Part shown: positions 46,283 through 55,424 of the stretch, in pieces
How positions within the stretch are numbered: the stretch's first letter is position 1
How the letters are laid out: the number at the start of each line of letters is the position of its first letter
Assembly: GCA_014323675.1 (NCBI GenBank)
Contig: JACONN010000002.1
Coordinates: forward strand, 2,648,001 to 2,712,000
DNA length: 64,000 bases
Direction of reading: 5' to 3'
From: Hormoscilla sp. GM7CHS1pb
Lineage (GTDB): Bacteria > Cyanobacteriota > Cyanobacteriia > Cyanobacteriales > Desertifilaceae
Position numbers and translations under genes: made by a program
The notes under the pieces: model-generated
Database searches by the model: none
What the model saw: only the letters and a program-made list of their open reading frames with translations
What the model was told of the DNA's origin: nothing

Positions 46283-48058
46283 GTGTGATTCGTTTAGTGC
46301 AAAATGACTTGACACAGTTCAAAAATGGAGACCACTAGCAGGGTTTCATTAGCCCTGACAACTTTTAGATGATGGTGGTGTAAGTCCACCCCGACTCTGC
46401 AGGAGTGAAAACACTTTCCCTACGGTAGCGATGGCATCAATCCGTAAAGCGGGAATGAAAGGCGCCCTGACTGGTAGCCTAAACCGGTTATCGCTGAGTA
46501 AGTGATCATGGTGATCATAAAGCAAAGGCTTGCAGCGTCGTAACTAACAACCAGTGGAATAAGGCTAAATACACTGGCCCCAAAAGGGGAGGGATATAGG
46601 TCACTGGCGGGTAGCTTTCTGACCAGTAAGCACTGACAACAAACCCGGCGTATGGAACCCACCTAAAATCACGATCAATCATCTGAAGGAACGAAGTAAA
46701 CCGGTCGTTGTACTCTATACCACCGGTCGATAAGGTAGATGCAGAGTGCTCACCACAGGCGCAACATCTGCTCTCCGGAAGGCAGGTCGCGATCGGGAGA
46801 GATTTCGTGGAGAAGCTTCCGGACTGCTTGTAATGAGCAGGATAGAGCTGACGCCCTCACCACTGATAACGTCATCGGAGTTAGCACTTTCATTCTCGAT
46901 ACCAACCATCACGGGATCCTAGATATACTTCCGCGATTGTATGACTGGAAGGCAGTCCCCTGGCGCAAGCTGGAGCGGGCAGTCTTTAAGCTGCAAAAAC
47001 GAATCTACAGAGCGACCCAACAAGGTAATAAGCGTCTAGTTCGCAGACTCCAGGGATTAATGACCTTGTCATGGTCCGCCTTTAGGATCGCGGTCAGACA
47101 GGTGACCCAGCAAAACCAAGGGAAGAAAACGGCAGGGGTGGACGGCGTTACGGCGCTTAAGCCTTCCGAAAGACAGCCATTGGTCAGGCAGCTTCGAGTG
47201 GAGAAAAGGCAGAAGGTACAACCTACCTGCAGGGTATGGGCTTCAACGTAAGACAGTATAGGATAGGACGGTATCATAGCGGAAAAAATTCCAATGGAAC
47301 CCTGCTCGGATTCAAAACACTCATCAAACCCAGTCAAAAAGCCATAAGGAATCACAAAGAAAGACTGCGGGAAATAGTCATACGTCACCGGGCGCAACCG
47401 CATGCTGAACTGATCGCCAAACTCAACCCTGTAATAAGGGGGTGGTGTAATTACTACAGAACGGCGGTCAGTAAGGAAACGTTCGCTGAAATAGACGCGC
47501 ACCTATGGCACACGATATGGAGATGGGCAAAGCGAAGACACCCCAACAAAAGTGGCAAATGGATAACCGAGAGGTACTGGAAACCAGGGAAGAACAGAAC
47601 CTGGAATTTTAAGGACCTTTCGCAGCGAGGCAAAGCTAATCCGACACGCAGACACTGAGATAATCAGACACGTCAAGGCGAAAGGAGCAGCCAGCCCAAT
47701 GGATGGAAACCTTGTCTACTGGAGTAAAAGGCTACGAAAAAGCCCAGACGTAAAAGAGAGAGTGATAAAACTGCTGAAAAGGCAGCAGGGCAAATGCGAA
47801 CGATGCGGATTGACATTTAGGGACGGCGACAAGTGGGAAGTTGATCACATCATACCAACCTCAAAGGGAGGAAAGGATAGATACGACAACCTACAGTTGC
47901 TACATGACTACTGTCACCACGTAAAAACGGAGGAAGACAGTAGCAAAGGGGGTCGCGCCCGGGAACGGGAAATTGAAGCTGAGGAGCCGGATGAGGTGAA
48001 AGTCTCACGTCCGGATTTGGAGACGAGTCTGGCTGGCGACAGCCTGGCTTAGTTTAAT
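46283..48058 (+). mobile_element. group II intron with internally deleted maturase, at the end of rfaE1
   Basis: The 5' end is GTGTGATTCGTTTAGTG. Domain blocks match the dcm intron (ATAAGGCTAAATACACTGGC; CCCACCTAAAATCACG), domain V is at ~47982-48017 (GAGCCGGATGAGGTGAAAGT) and the end TTTAAT is at 48058. Length is 1,776 bp against 2,411 for the dcm copy; the difference lies in the coding region. It inserts three codons before the end of the kinase gene. Unspliced, GTG-TGA supplies Val-stop. Confidence 0.9.
46881..48052 (+). pseudogene. deleted group II intron reverse transcriptase
   Basis: The N-terminal part (LYDWKAVPWRKLERAVFKLQ, KRIYRATQQGNKRLVRRLQG, KKTAGVDGVTALKPSERQPL, KVQPTCRVW) is followed directly by GFNVRQYRIGRYHSGK, the region after the RT palm. 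RT3-RT7, including YADD, is deleted at about 47238. The X domain (HAELIAKLNPVIRGWCNYYR) and the HNH part (CERCGLTF, WEVDHIIPTSKGG, LQLLHDYCHH) remain, with a further frameshift near 47615-47660. It cannot reverse transcribe. Splicing would depend on a maturase supplied in trans. Confidence 0.9.
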
Positions 48059-48137
48059 ACTATTGATTGATGTACGCGAACCCTCCGCTGTATGGCTGGC
48101 GCCACGCTGCGCGATCGGGAAAAATCGGGAGAAAAAG

Positions 48138-49190
48138 GTGGCATTAAGAGAACCTCGTCGGCTATTGGTAACGGGAGGCGCAGGATTTATTGGCTCCAAT
48201 TTTGTCCATTATTGGTGCGATCGCTATGAGTCAGACCGGGTAGTGGTCTTAGATGCCCTCACTTATGCTGGGAACAGACAAAATTTAGCCTCATTGTCAA
48301 CAAAAGATAATTTTCGCTTCGTCCAGGGGTATATAGGCGATCGGGCCTTAGTGGATAGCCTGCTAGAGTCAGAAAATATCGATACTATTGCCCATTTTGC
48401 CGCCGAATCCCACGTCGATCGCTCAATTTTAGGGCCAGGGGCTTTCATTCAAACCAACGTAGTGGGCACCTTTACCTTACTAGAAGCATTTCGCCACCAT
48501 TTTCCGACCTTAGAGGGGAGGGGAACATTCCTGCATGTTTCCACAGATGAAGTCTACGGTTCTCTCGGTCCGGAAGATCCGGCCTTTACGGAAACCACGC
48601 CTTACGCGCCGAATAGTCCCTATTCTGCTTCTAAAGCGGGCAGCGACCACCTACTGCGAGCCTATCACCACACCTACGGCTTACCTAATATTATCACAAA
48701 TTGTTCTAACAATTACGGTGCCTATCAATTTCCAGAAAAGTTTATTCCTCTGATGTGCATAAATGCCTTAATTGGCAAGCAACTCCCGGTTTACGGAGAT
48801 GGACAAAATGTGAGAGATTGGTTGTATGTAGGCGATCACTGTAGTGCTTTAGATGTGGTCATTCACAAAGGGAAACCAGGGGAAACCTACAATATTGGTG
48901 GCAATAATGAGGTGAAAAATATCTCCCTGGTGCAAATGCTATGTCAGATATTGGATGAATTAGCACCGGATCTGCCCGTGCGTCCTTGCAGTAAATTAAT
49001 TACTTTTGTCAAGGATAGGCCGGGACACGATCTCCGTTATGCCATTGACGCGACCAAGATTAAAACAGAATTGTCCTGGACGCCTACAGTGACTATAGAA
49101 GAGGGATTGCGTCGTACAGTAGAATGGTATTTGACCCATCGGGATTGGTGGGAAGCATTGTTATCAGAGGAATATCAGGCGTATTGGTGA
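48138..49190 (+). CDS. rfbB: dTDP-glucose 4,6-dehydratase
   Basis: 350 residues from GTG 48138 (GGGAGAAAAA precedes it). An open frame extends upstream through repeat sequence into the intron exon boundary but is unlikely to be used. RRLLVTGGAGFIGSNFVHYW binds NAD; STDEVYG and the YSASKAGSDH (YxxxK) motif are catalytic; NNYGAYQFPEKFIPL is specific for this enzyme. It makes dTDP-4-keto-6-deoxyglucose for rhamnose and other deoxysugars in surface polysaccharide. It follows the heptose kinase gene on the same strand. Confidence 0.95.
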   Translation: MALREPRRLLVTGGAGFIGSNFVHYWCDRYESDRVVVLDALTYAGNRQNLASLSTKDNFRFVQGYIGDRALVDSLLESENIDTIAHFAAESHVDRSILGPGAFIQTNVVGTFTLLEAFRHHFPTLEGRGTFLHVSTDEVYGSLGPEDPAFTETTPYAPNSPYSASKAGSDHLLRAYHHTYGLPNIITNCSNNYGAYQFPEKFIPLMCINALIGKQLPVYGDGQNVRDWLYVGDHCSALDVVIHKGKPGETYNIGGNNEVKNISLVQMLCQILDELAPDLPVRPCSKLITFVKDRPGHDLRYAIDATKIKTELSWTPTVTIEEGLRRTVEWYLTHRDWWEALLSEEYQAYW

Positions 49191-49234
49191 CATCGGGACT
49201 GACAGCGATCTCGCTAGGCTGGCGAGGGAAAAGA

Positions 49235-49320
49235 CATGACTAACCAGTGACAACAGATAACAGATAACTGGTAACTGGTAAAGATAACAGATATAGATAA
49301 CGGATAATTGACCAAACAGC
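49235..49320. repeat. ACAGATAAC simple repeat
   Basis: Repeated (ga)taacagataac(tggtaa) units just upstream of the phosphatase gene, overlapping its probable leader. Confidence 0.7.
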
Positions 49321-49331
49321 TCAGTCCCACT

Positions 49332-51542
49332 ATGCTAATTTGTCCCCAATGTGAGTTCTCTAACCCAGAGAGTAATAAGTTCTGTTCTCGTTGTGGCACT
49401 TCCTTGATTGAGAAAAAATGTCATGAGTGCGGCAGTGTCGTGCCATTTGATACAGTTAACTGCCACAACTGCAATGCCGTGACTGGTACAGTGCGGTGGG
49501 CGATCGTCTGCAGCGGGGGGTTCCCGGAGCCTGTCCCCGGGGAGCCCGATGAGCACGTTCCCAGGCAGAGCCGTGGGAACGAGGGGGTCGTTTCCAAGAG
49601 CACCCACCCTGTCGTTCGCCAGCAGGCAACGACATGGGTGGGTGGATCGGTAAACGATGAGGACACCTTCGATGCACAAGTCGGCTGGTCGCGCTACTCG
49701 CACTGCGCCTCGCCACACGACCCATCAAATAGCAACCATTTAACCAATATTCCCCCAGAGTCAGATTTTTCCGGAACGGTAGAAAATCCTTCCGTCACGG
49801 GGGATGAAGAGCCCGTTCGCAATCCTACCACCCGACCTGCAGAAGATGATGATTATTTAGATCCGCAGCATCGCTACCAATTAATATCTCCCTTGAGACT
49901 AACCGATGAGAGCGCAACTGAGTCCGAAGCAATGGTCTTAGACCGACAGCCTCTCCAGATATCACTTTTATCAGCCTTGGAGATATTGTCGTCTGAAGAA
50001 GATTCTCGGCCCTTAGATGTGGGAATTCCCAAAATGGCTCAGATATATTGGCAGCTACAGTCTCATTTATGTGAGGGGATATTGCCAAAAATATACGATG
50101 CCTGGATATCAGACTCACAGGAGGTAGTCCTGCTAGAAGACCGCTCGGATTGGCAGCTGCTTGCTGACTGGTGGGGTGATGAACCTCTGCCCCTAGATCA
50201 AATCTTGTTCGTGCTCGATAGTCTGGTAGAATTGTGGGAGATCCTAGCATCATTTGCTTGTCGCCAAAGCCTGCTATTGATGTCAAATTTGGTTCTAGAT
50301 GAAGATCTGGTTCTCGGCCTCAAACGCATCTATTGGGAACCGGAAAACTCCCAGATTACTTTGCCTGATTTGGGGAAGTTGTGGGAAAAGTTATTCGAGC
50401 AATCCCAAGAAACTCAGGATGGTGCTTTGCAGATCCTCACAGAACAGCTGACGTCTGGTAAAATTGACACAACTGAACAACTGCGCTCTCGTCTCAGGGC
50501 GATCGCCCTGAGACGAGAGCCAGAGATCGATCGGCCCTTTTCTAATACAGGAGTGGAGTCCGACAGCGATATAAACATTCAACCCCCAATCATTCCGTCA
50601 GCCCCCACCCGCCTACAAACATCTGGTCAGCCTCAGACAACTTCTCAGGCGATGGATGACATATCCACAATGGTGCTGCCGATGCAGTTGTTCAGCCTGG
50701 AAGACGCTGGTTTAACTGATACCGGTCGCCAACGGGATCGTAATGAGGACGCTTTTTGCATCTATACGCAAATAGAGCGATTTGAAACCAAGATGGGTCG
50801 CACTATCCATGCTACAGGTCTCTATATTCTTTGCGATGGCATGGGGGGACATGCAGGTGGTGAGGTAGCTAGCGCTCTGGCCGTTGATATTCTGAGAAAT
50901 TACTTTCAAACCCATTGGATCCAAACACCAGACATGCATGCTCAACTGCCACCAGTCGATCGCCTGCGCGAGGCAGTGCTAGAGGCAAATCAAGCGATCT
51001 ACGACCTCAACCAGCAGCAGGGTCGCACTGGTAGTGGACGGATGGGCACAACTTTGGTTTTGGTTTTGATTCAAGATACAAATGTCGCTGTTATTCATGT
51101 GGGCGACAGCCGCCTATATAAGTTCACCCGCAAGCAAGGTCTGACGCAAGTTACCCGCGATCACGATGTGGCTCAACGGGAAATTCAACGGGGTGTTGCT
51201 CCGGAAATCGCCTATTCCCGCCCCGACGCTTACCAACTTACCCAAGCCCTCGGACCCAGGAATCCCGATTTCATTAAACCTGATATCCAGTTTCTTGACC
51301 TCAATGAAGATGTGCTCCTAATTTTGAGTTCTGATGGTTTAACCGATAATGACCTGGTCGAACAATATGCTAACACTCACCTGGAACCATTGATCAGTTC
51401 TCGCGCTAGCCTGGATCGTGGGGTGAATGAGTTAATTGACCTTGCTAACGAGTATAATGGACATGATAACATTACAACTGTCCTGATCCGGGCTAAGGTA
51501 CGACCAAACCTTTGTTCTTTCCGGGAGCAACAAAGTTGTTAG
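49332..51542 (+). CDS. zinc-ribbon PP2C-type protein phosphatase
   Basis: 736 residues from ATG 49332. The N-terminal double zinc ribbon (CPQCEFSNPESNKFCSRCG; CHECGSVVPFDTVNCHNC) is typical of cyanobacterial signalling proteins. Residues ~55-165 consist largely of in-frame repeat sequence (element at 49589 plus an SDFSGTVE motif). A long helical kinase-like middle region follows. The C-terminal PP2C domain has DTGRQRDRNEDAF, CDGMGGHAGGEVAS, HVGDSRLYKF, SSDGLTDN and GHDNITTVL with all metal-binding Asp. It dephosphorylates Ser/Thr proteins. The FHA-kinase that follows is the likely functional partner. Confidence 0.88.
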   Translation: MLICPQCEFSNPESNKFCSRCGTSLIEKKCHECGSVVPFDTVNCHNCNAVTGTVRWAIVCSGGFPEPVPGEPDEHVPRQSRGNEGVVSKSTHPVVRQQATTWVGGSVNDEDTFDAQVGWSRYSHCASPHDPSNSNHLTNIPPESDFSGTVENPSVTGDEEPVRNPTTRPAEDDDYLDPQHRYQLISPLRLTDESATESEAMVLDRQPLQISLLSALEILSSEEDSRPLDVGIPKMAQIYWQLQSHLCEGILPKIYDAWISDSQEVVLLEDRSDWQLLADWWGDEPLPLDQILFVLDSLVELWEILASFACRQSLLLMSNLVLDEDLVLGLKRIYWEPENSQITLPDLGKLWEKLFEQSQETQDGALQILTEQLTSGKIDTTEQLRSRLRAIALRREPEIDRPFSNTGVESDSDINIQPPIIPSAPTRLQTSGQPQTTSQAMDDISTMVLPMQLFSLEDAGLTDTGRQRDRNEDAFCIYTQIERFETKMGRTIHATGLYILCDGMGGHAGGEVASALAVDILRNYFQTHWIQTPDMHAQLPPVDRLREAVLEANQAIYDLNQQQGRTGSGRMGTTLVLVLIQDTNVAVIHVGDSRLYKFTRKQGLTQVTRDHDVAQREIQRGVAPEIAYSRPDAYQLTQALGPRNPDFIKPDIQFLDLNEDVLLILSSDGLTDNDLVEQYANTHLEPLISSRASLDRGVNELIDLANEYNGHDNITTVLIRAKVRPNLCSFREQQSC
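49589..49656 (-). repeat. intragenic palindromic element, copy 4 (inverted, diverged)
   Basis: CGTTTCCAAGAGCACCCACC and GGTGGGTGGATCGGTAAACG with loop CTGTCGTTCGCCAGCAGG-CAACGACATG. It is inverted relative to copies 2 and 3 and has several arm mismatches, so it is older. The host frame reads SKSTHPVVRQQATTWVGGS without a stop. Confidence 0.8.
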
Positions 51543-51711
51543 TTGTCAATTTGCCTCCACGGCTCTGCCGCCGTCTTCCGCATGCTCTTGTCCTTCAGGA
51601 CAAGAGCTGCGCGCACGCTACGCGATCTGCATGCTCCAGACCGCGGCCTGGTGGGAATGTCAATACTCAATTTTGAACGGATAAGATATTACTATTTAGT
51701 TCATAAAGCGC
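51543..51711. repeat. GCATGCTCTTGTCC repeat between phosphatase and FHA genes
   Basis: GCATGCTCTTGTCCTTCAGG with ACAAGAGCTGCGC and a GCATGCTCCAGACCGCGG tail, related to the block at 43806. No gene. Confidence 0.55.
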
Positions 51712-53092
51712 ATGATCGCACTGATTCTCCTCAACGAACAACAGAGTGAGTTGCAACGGTGGAGCTTCCCCAGCGAAACGATCGTCAAGATTGGTCGATC
51801 GCCCGATAATGACATTGTTTTGACCGACAATCTGGTCTCTCGGGATCATCTGGAATTGCGACAAATAACCAATGCTGACGTTATTACCTGGCAACTGTTT
51901 AATCAGGGCACTAATGGGACTTTTCTTAATGGTATCGGCGTCGAGGAAGCTATGGTATTTGATGGGGCTTTGATTCAGTTAGCCCAGGGGGGACCAGTGC
52001 TGAAGTTCCAAGCCTCATCATCAGTCCCGACTGCTCTCCTCTCAGCATGCGCTGGTGCGCGCATGCTACGGTCCGCGGACTTTCGTTTCCGGAGCACCCA
52101 CCCATGTTGTGCGCAGGATGCGACACAACCGGGTGGGTGCTCCCGGAAACGACCGAAAAATCGGGATGCGCCTGCTTCGATTTCCTCTGCTTGCGACCAC
52201 GCGGGCAATTTACCTGATAATCTCTTCTGCATCCACTGCGGTCAACCCCTGAAGGTGGAACAAGTTATCCGCCAGTATCAAGTGTTGCGGACTTTGGGTC
52301 GCGGTGGTATGGGCACTACCTATCTGGCCTGGTATCCCGATCGCGTAGCGGCTGCGCAGCAGCATCGCTCCGGGAACCGCAATCGCGGAAGTTCGGACAG
52401 ATACTAGATTACAACAGAGAGACTGCGGCCTCGATATGGCCCAAATTGAGAAGGCCAGAGAACTTTTTACTCGGGAGGCCGATACGCTGAAAAAACTCGA
52501 CCATCCAGGCATTCCCCAGTTTTTTGACTCCTTTATCGATCGTGATAAGAAGTACTTAGCAATGGAGTTGATCCACGGTCAGGATTTAGAAAAACGGGTG
52601 TTCCACCAGGGTCCATGTACTCTGGAACAGGCTGTTGATTGGACGATCCAGACTTGTGATATCTTATCCTATCTCCACAGCCAGGATCCTCCTATTCTGC
52701 ACCGGGATATTAAACCGGGAAATCTCTTGCTCCGCCGCCTGGATAATCGCATTTTTCTGATTGATTTTGGCGCTGTTAAGGAAATTGGTACTCCTCAAGG
52801 TACTCGCATTGGCGCTCAGGACTATAGTCCCCTAGAACAAAATCTCGGCAAGCCCGTGATCCAATCCGATCTCTATGCGATCGGGCCTACTTTGATTTTT
52901 CTCCTGACTAGCGATAGTCCTCATAAGTATTATCGCAGGCCCCATAAAAATCAGCCTTACCGCTTTGTACTTGAAGATATTCCTACTATTACTCCTCAAT
53001 TGCGTTCTGTGATTGAAAAAGTTACCGCCCCCAAACCACGAGATCGCTTTCAATCTGCCGCCGAACTCAAGCATGCTTTGGCTAATTGTTAA
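51712..53092 (+). pseudogene. FHA-domain Ser/Thr protein kinase, frameshifted by repeat insertion
   Basis: The N-terminal FHA domain has KIGRSPDNDIVL, SRDHLEL and NGTFLNG (phosphothreonine binding). In-frame repeat sequence (52068-52165) follows, then a half zinc ribbon (NLFCIHCGQPL), then the kinase domain VLRTLGRGGMGTTYLAWYPD. After that an extra repeat (GTAGCGGCTGCGCAGCAGC, 52346-52364) shifts the frame. The kinase resumes as AIAEVRTDTRLQQRDCGLDM, AQIEKARELFTREA, ILHRDIKPGNLL, IDFGAVKE and PLEQ. All catalytic residues are present downstream, but the VAIK-type Lys region is disrupted. The C-terminal part could be made from ATG 52436 but would lack the ATP lobe. Confidence 0.8.
52068..52165 (+). 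repeat. intragenic palindromic element, copy 5
   Basis: Core 52084-52151: CGTTTCCGGAGCACCCACCC ... GGGTGGGTGCTCCCGGAAACG-type arms with loop ATGTTGTGCGCAGGATGCGA-CACAACC. Flanks GTCCGCGGACTTT and ACCGAAAAATCGG match the queA copy. It is translated ADFRFRSTHPCCAQDATQ..CSRKRPKNR, the same frame and nearly the same peptide as in queA. Confidence 0.9.
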
Positions 53093-53220
53093 TTGTTAAT
53101 TGCTAATTGCTAATTGCTAATGGAAAATTGCGAATTGAGAATTTAAAATGGTGCCGTTCTCAATTTTCCATTCTCAATTTTCCATTCTCAATTTTCCATT
53201 CTCAATTTTCCATTGACATT
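53093..53220. repeat. simple repeats
   Basis: TTAATTGC(T/A)AATTGC copies (53090-53120), then four CTCAATTTTCCATT units (53158-53215). The second type is also present before dnaG. Confidence 0.75.
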
Positions 53221-53454
53221 TTAATCATCATCCCATGCTTCTACCGCTAGCAGTTCGCTTACTGGATCTTGCGTTGTGAAGTCATATGCTTGCAGTTCCT
53301 TTTTCCAGTACGACCACTCTTCTCCGTACAGAAATGCCATTTTCCAGATGCTATCTGTTGGTTTCATCGCCTTTGATTCTACAAGCGATCGCACTTTTCT
53401 TTGCAGCTTAAACATTGGATGAATAACCTGTTGCTTCATTCCCGTTTTCACCAT
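53221..53454 (-). CDS. small conserved-type hypothetical protein
   Basis: 77 residues: MKQQVIHPMFKLQRKVRSLV, DSIWKMAFLYGEEWSYWKKE and a very acidic end AVEAWDDD. A second ATG six codons in (MKQQ) is an equally good start. The clean helical pattern and Trp spacing suggest a real soluble protein, but the family is not recognised. It lies 75 bases beyond cimA on the same strand. Confidence 0.6.
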   Translation of the reverse strand: MVKTGMKQQVIHPMFKLQRKVRSLVESKAMKPTDSIWKMAFLYGEEWSYWKKELQAYDFTTQDPVSELLAVEAWDDD

Positions 53455-53529
53455 TTTTTATTTTCTTGAATTATTTGTACAATGACTGATTTCTGCTGTT
53501 ACAGCTTCTTCGGACAGGCAAGACTTGTC

Positions 53530-55164
53530 CTATACCTCTGACATGCGAGACTCCCGGACTACGCTAGTCTTTTTTGACAGCAGCAGACCATATTCTAGCC
53601 CTTCTACTACTGCCTGATAGGAGGCATCTAATATGTTAGGCGATACTCCTACTGTTGTCCAGCGTTGATGACCGTCACTCGATTCTACTAGAACCCTGGT
53701 TTTGGCGCAAGTCCCTGCCGAACCATCTAGGATTCTCACTTTGTAATCTGTTAGATGAAATTGCCCGATCGCGGGGTAGAATTTGACCAATGCTTTGCGC
53801 AATGCTGCATCTAGCGCTGCTACTGGACCATTTCCTTCGGCGCATTCCAGAATTTCGGCGTCTTCCACTCCTATTTTCACAGTTGCTAGGGCTTTGGGCG
53901 CTTCTTTTCCATCTATTTCTGCTACCATGTCGCAGTGGACTTGAAACCCTTTAATGGCAAATAGCTGCTGCCTTTGCCCGAGGGCCGATCGCATCAGCAA
54001 ATCAAAACTTGCCTCTGCCGCTTCAAATTGATAGCCTTGATGCTCTAATTCTTTGAGCTTTTGCAGGATTTGTCTACAGGCCGGATCCTGTTTTTCTAAT
54101 TCTATGCCAAAGCTGCGGGCTTTTGCCAAGACATTCGAGAGTCCTGATTGGTCGGATATTACTATGCGCCGGCGGTTCCCTACCCGTTCTGGTTGAATGT
54201 GTTCGTAGGTGAGGGGGTTTTTTTCTACTGCGGACACGTGGATCCCGCCTTTGTGGGCAAAGGCCGATCGACCTACATAGGGGGCATGTTCATCCGGGGC
54301 CAGATTTACTATTTCGCTGACTTCCCGACTGGTTTGACTCAGCTTCTCTAGCTGGGTTGGGGCTATACAATCATACCCTAACTTCAGTTGCAGATTTGGG
54401 ATTAATGATATCAGGTTAGCGTTACCGCAGCGTTCCCCATAGCCATTGATCGTCCCCTGCACCATCTGGGCCCCTTCCCTGACTGCTGCTAGGGCATTGG
54501 CCACTGCTGTCCCCGCGTCGTTGTGGGTGTGGATGCCTAGTTTTAATTCGGATTCCTTGCCGATTTTGCCTTGCACCTCTGCCACTATTTGGCTGATTTC
54601 ATGGGGTAATGTTCCCCCATTGGTGTCGCACAATACTAACCACTCGGCACCGGAGGCCCGCGCCACTTCTAAGGTTTTCAGGGCATATTCTGGGTTTTGC
54701 TTGTAGCCATCAAACCAATGTTCGGCATCGTATATTACCTTTCGCCCGGATACTCCCAGGTAAGCGATCGTATCCCGGATCATGGCCAAATTTTCATCGA
54801 GACTTGTTTTCAACCCCTCGGTGACGTGCAGGTCCCAAGATTTGCCAAACACTGTCACCCAGCGGGTTTGTGCCGCCAGGATACTTTGCAGCATTTCCTC
54901 TTCTGCGGCGAGTTTGTGGGGGCGACGAGTGGAACAGAAGGCGACTATTTCTGCTTGTTTGAGGGGTTCTGTCTTTATTTGCCAGAAAAACTGCACGTCC
55001 TTAGGATTCGCACCGGGCCACCCACCTTCGATAAAGGGGATGCCGAGATCGTCTAGTATTCTGGCGATCTTGATTTTGTCTTCTATGGATAATGATAGAC
55101 CTTCCCGCTGGGAGCCGTCCCGGAGGGTGGTGTCGTATATCCAGATTTTTCTATCTCCGTTCAT
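53530..55164 (-). CDS. cimA: citramalate synthase
   Basis: 544 residues. It condenses acetyl-CoA and pyruvate to (R)-citramalate, the threonine-independent entry to isoleucine. HMGL-like core: IYDTTLRDGSQREGLSLSIE (Asp, Arg), LGIHTHNDAGTAVANALAAV (HxH metal site), TINGYGERCGNANLISLIPN. The C-terminal LeuA-type regulatory domain (FQVHCDMVAEIDGKE to VEGLEYGLLLSKK) binds isoleucine in relatives. The length and the YGERCGNANL motif distinguish it from LeuA and homocitrate synthase. Confidence 0.93.
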   Translation of the reverse strand: MNGDRKIWIYDTTLRDGSQREGLSLSIEDKIKIARILDDLGIPFIEGGWPGANPKDVQFFWQIKTEPLKQAEIVAFCSTRRPHKLAAEEEMLQSILAAQTRWVTVFGKSWDLHVTEGLKTSLDENLAMIRDTIAYLGVSGRKVIYDAEHWFDGYKQNPEYALKTLEVARASGAEWLVLCDTNGGTLPHEISQIVAEVQGKIGKESELKLGIHTHNDAGTAVANALAAVREGAQMVQGTINGYGERCGNANLISLIPNLQLKLGYDCIAPTQLEKLSQTSREVSEIVNLAPDEHAPYVGRSAFAHKGGIHVSAVEKNPLTYEHIQPERVGNRRRIVISDQSGLSNVLAKARSFGIELEKQDPACRQILQKLKELEHQGYQFEAAEASFDLLMRSALGQRQQLFAIKGFQVHCDMVAEIDGKEAPKALATVKIGVEDAEILECAEGNGPVAALDAALRKALVKFYPAIGQFHLTDYKVRILDGSAGTCAKTRVLVESSDGHQRWTTVGVSPNILDASYQAVVEGLEYGLLLSKKTSVVRESRMSEV

Positions 55165-55188
55165 GCAGATATTTTGTCTTACAAGTCC

Positions 55189-55343
55189 GTTTGTAGTAAG
55201 CGCTTTAGCGCTTGCCTATGTTTGTAGTAAGCGCTTTAGCGCTTGCCTGTGTTTGTGGTAAGCGCTTTAGCGCTTGCCTGTGTTTGTAGTAAGCGCTTTA
55301 GCGCTTACCTGTGTTTGTGGTAAGCGCTTTAGCGCTTGCCTCC
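55189..55343. repeat. five tandem 31-bp palindromic units upstream of cimA
   Basis: Five copies of GTTTGT(A/G)GTAAGCGCTTT-AGCGCTTGCCTGT, each containing AAGCGCTTTAGCGCTT as a hairpin. They lie 25 bases upstream of the cimA start and so probably in its promoter or leader. A related two-copy array is at 33948. Confidence 0.85.
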
Positions 55344-55424
55344 CGCGACATGTCCCGCCTGTCCTAGGACAATAGTCTGTTTCTGAGTATCTTTATCAAG
55401 GTAAACATTAATTTTCCATTATAC

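Larger units (their letters stand above)
45247..48070 (+). pseudogene. rfaE1: heptose-7-phosphate kinase-type (RfaE1) gene with C-run frameshift and 3' group II intron
   Basis: A PfkB-family kinase: RVLVVGDLTLDEFLTGQVER, QIPGGGANAVYNLAKLGAQV, VDTQKHLRRYAG..FTPNLPEAE and the C-terminal VFDVTGAGDTVVA with the catalytic Asp. After VVA an extra C in the run 46130-46133 shifts the frame. In the corrected frame LTLALIAGASFWEAALLGNL, AASLVVRYFGTATTTPAEMQ and AALQLILEEA follow. The intron occupies 46283-48058 and the second exon adds ACTATTGAT and TGA. It would phosphorylate D-glycero-D-manno-heptose 7-phosphate for ADP-heptose synthesis. It contains no adenylyltransferase domain. rfbB lies next to it, so surface-sugar synthesis is the common theme. 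Confidence 0.82.

Noticed and set aside
55189..55343. CRISPR array
   Set aside because: Contiguous 31-bp hairpin units; no spacers.
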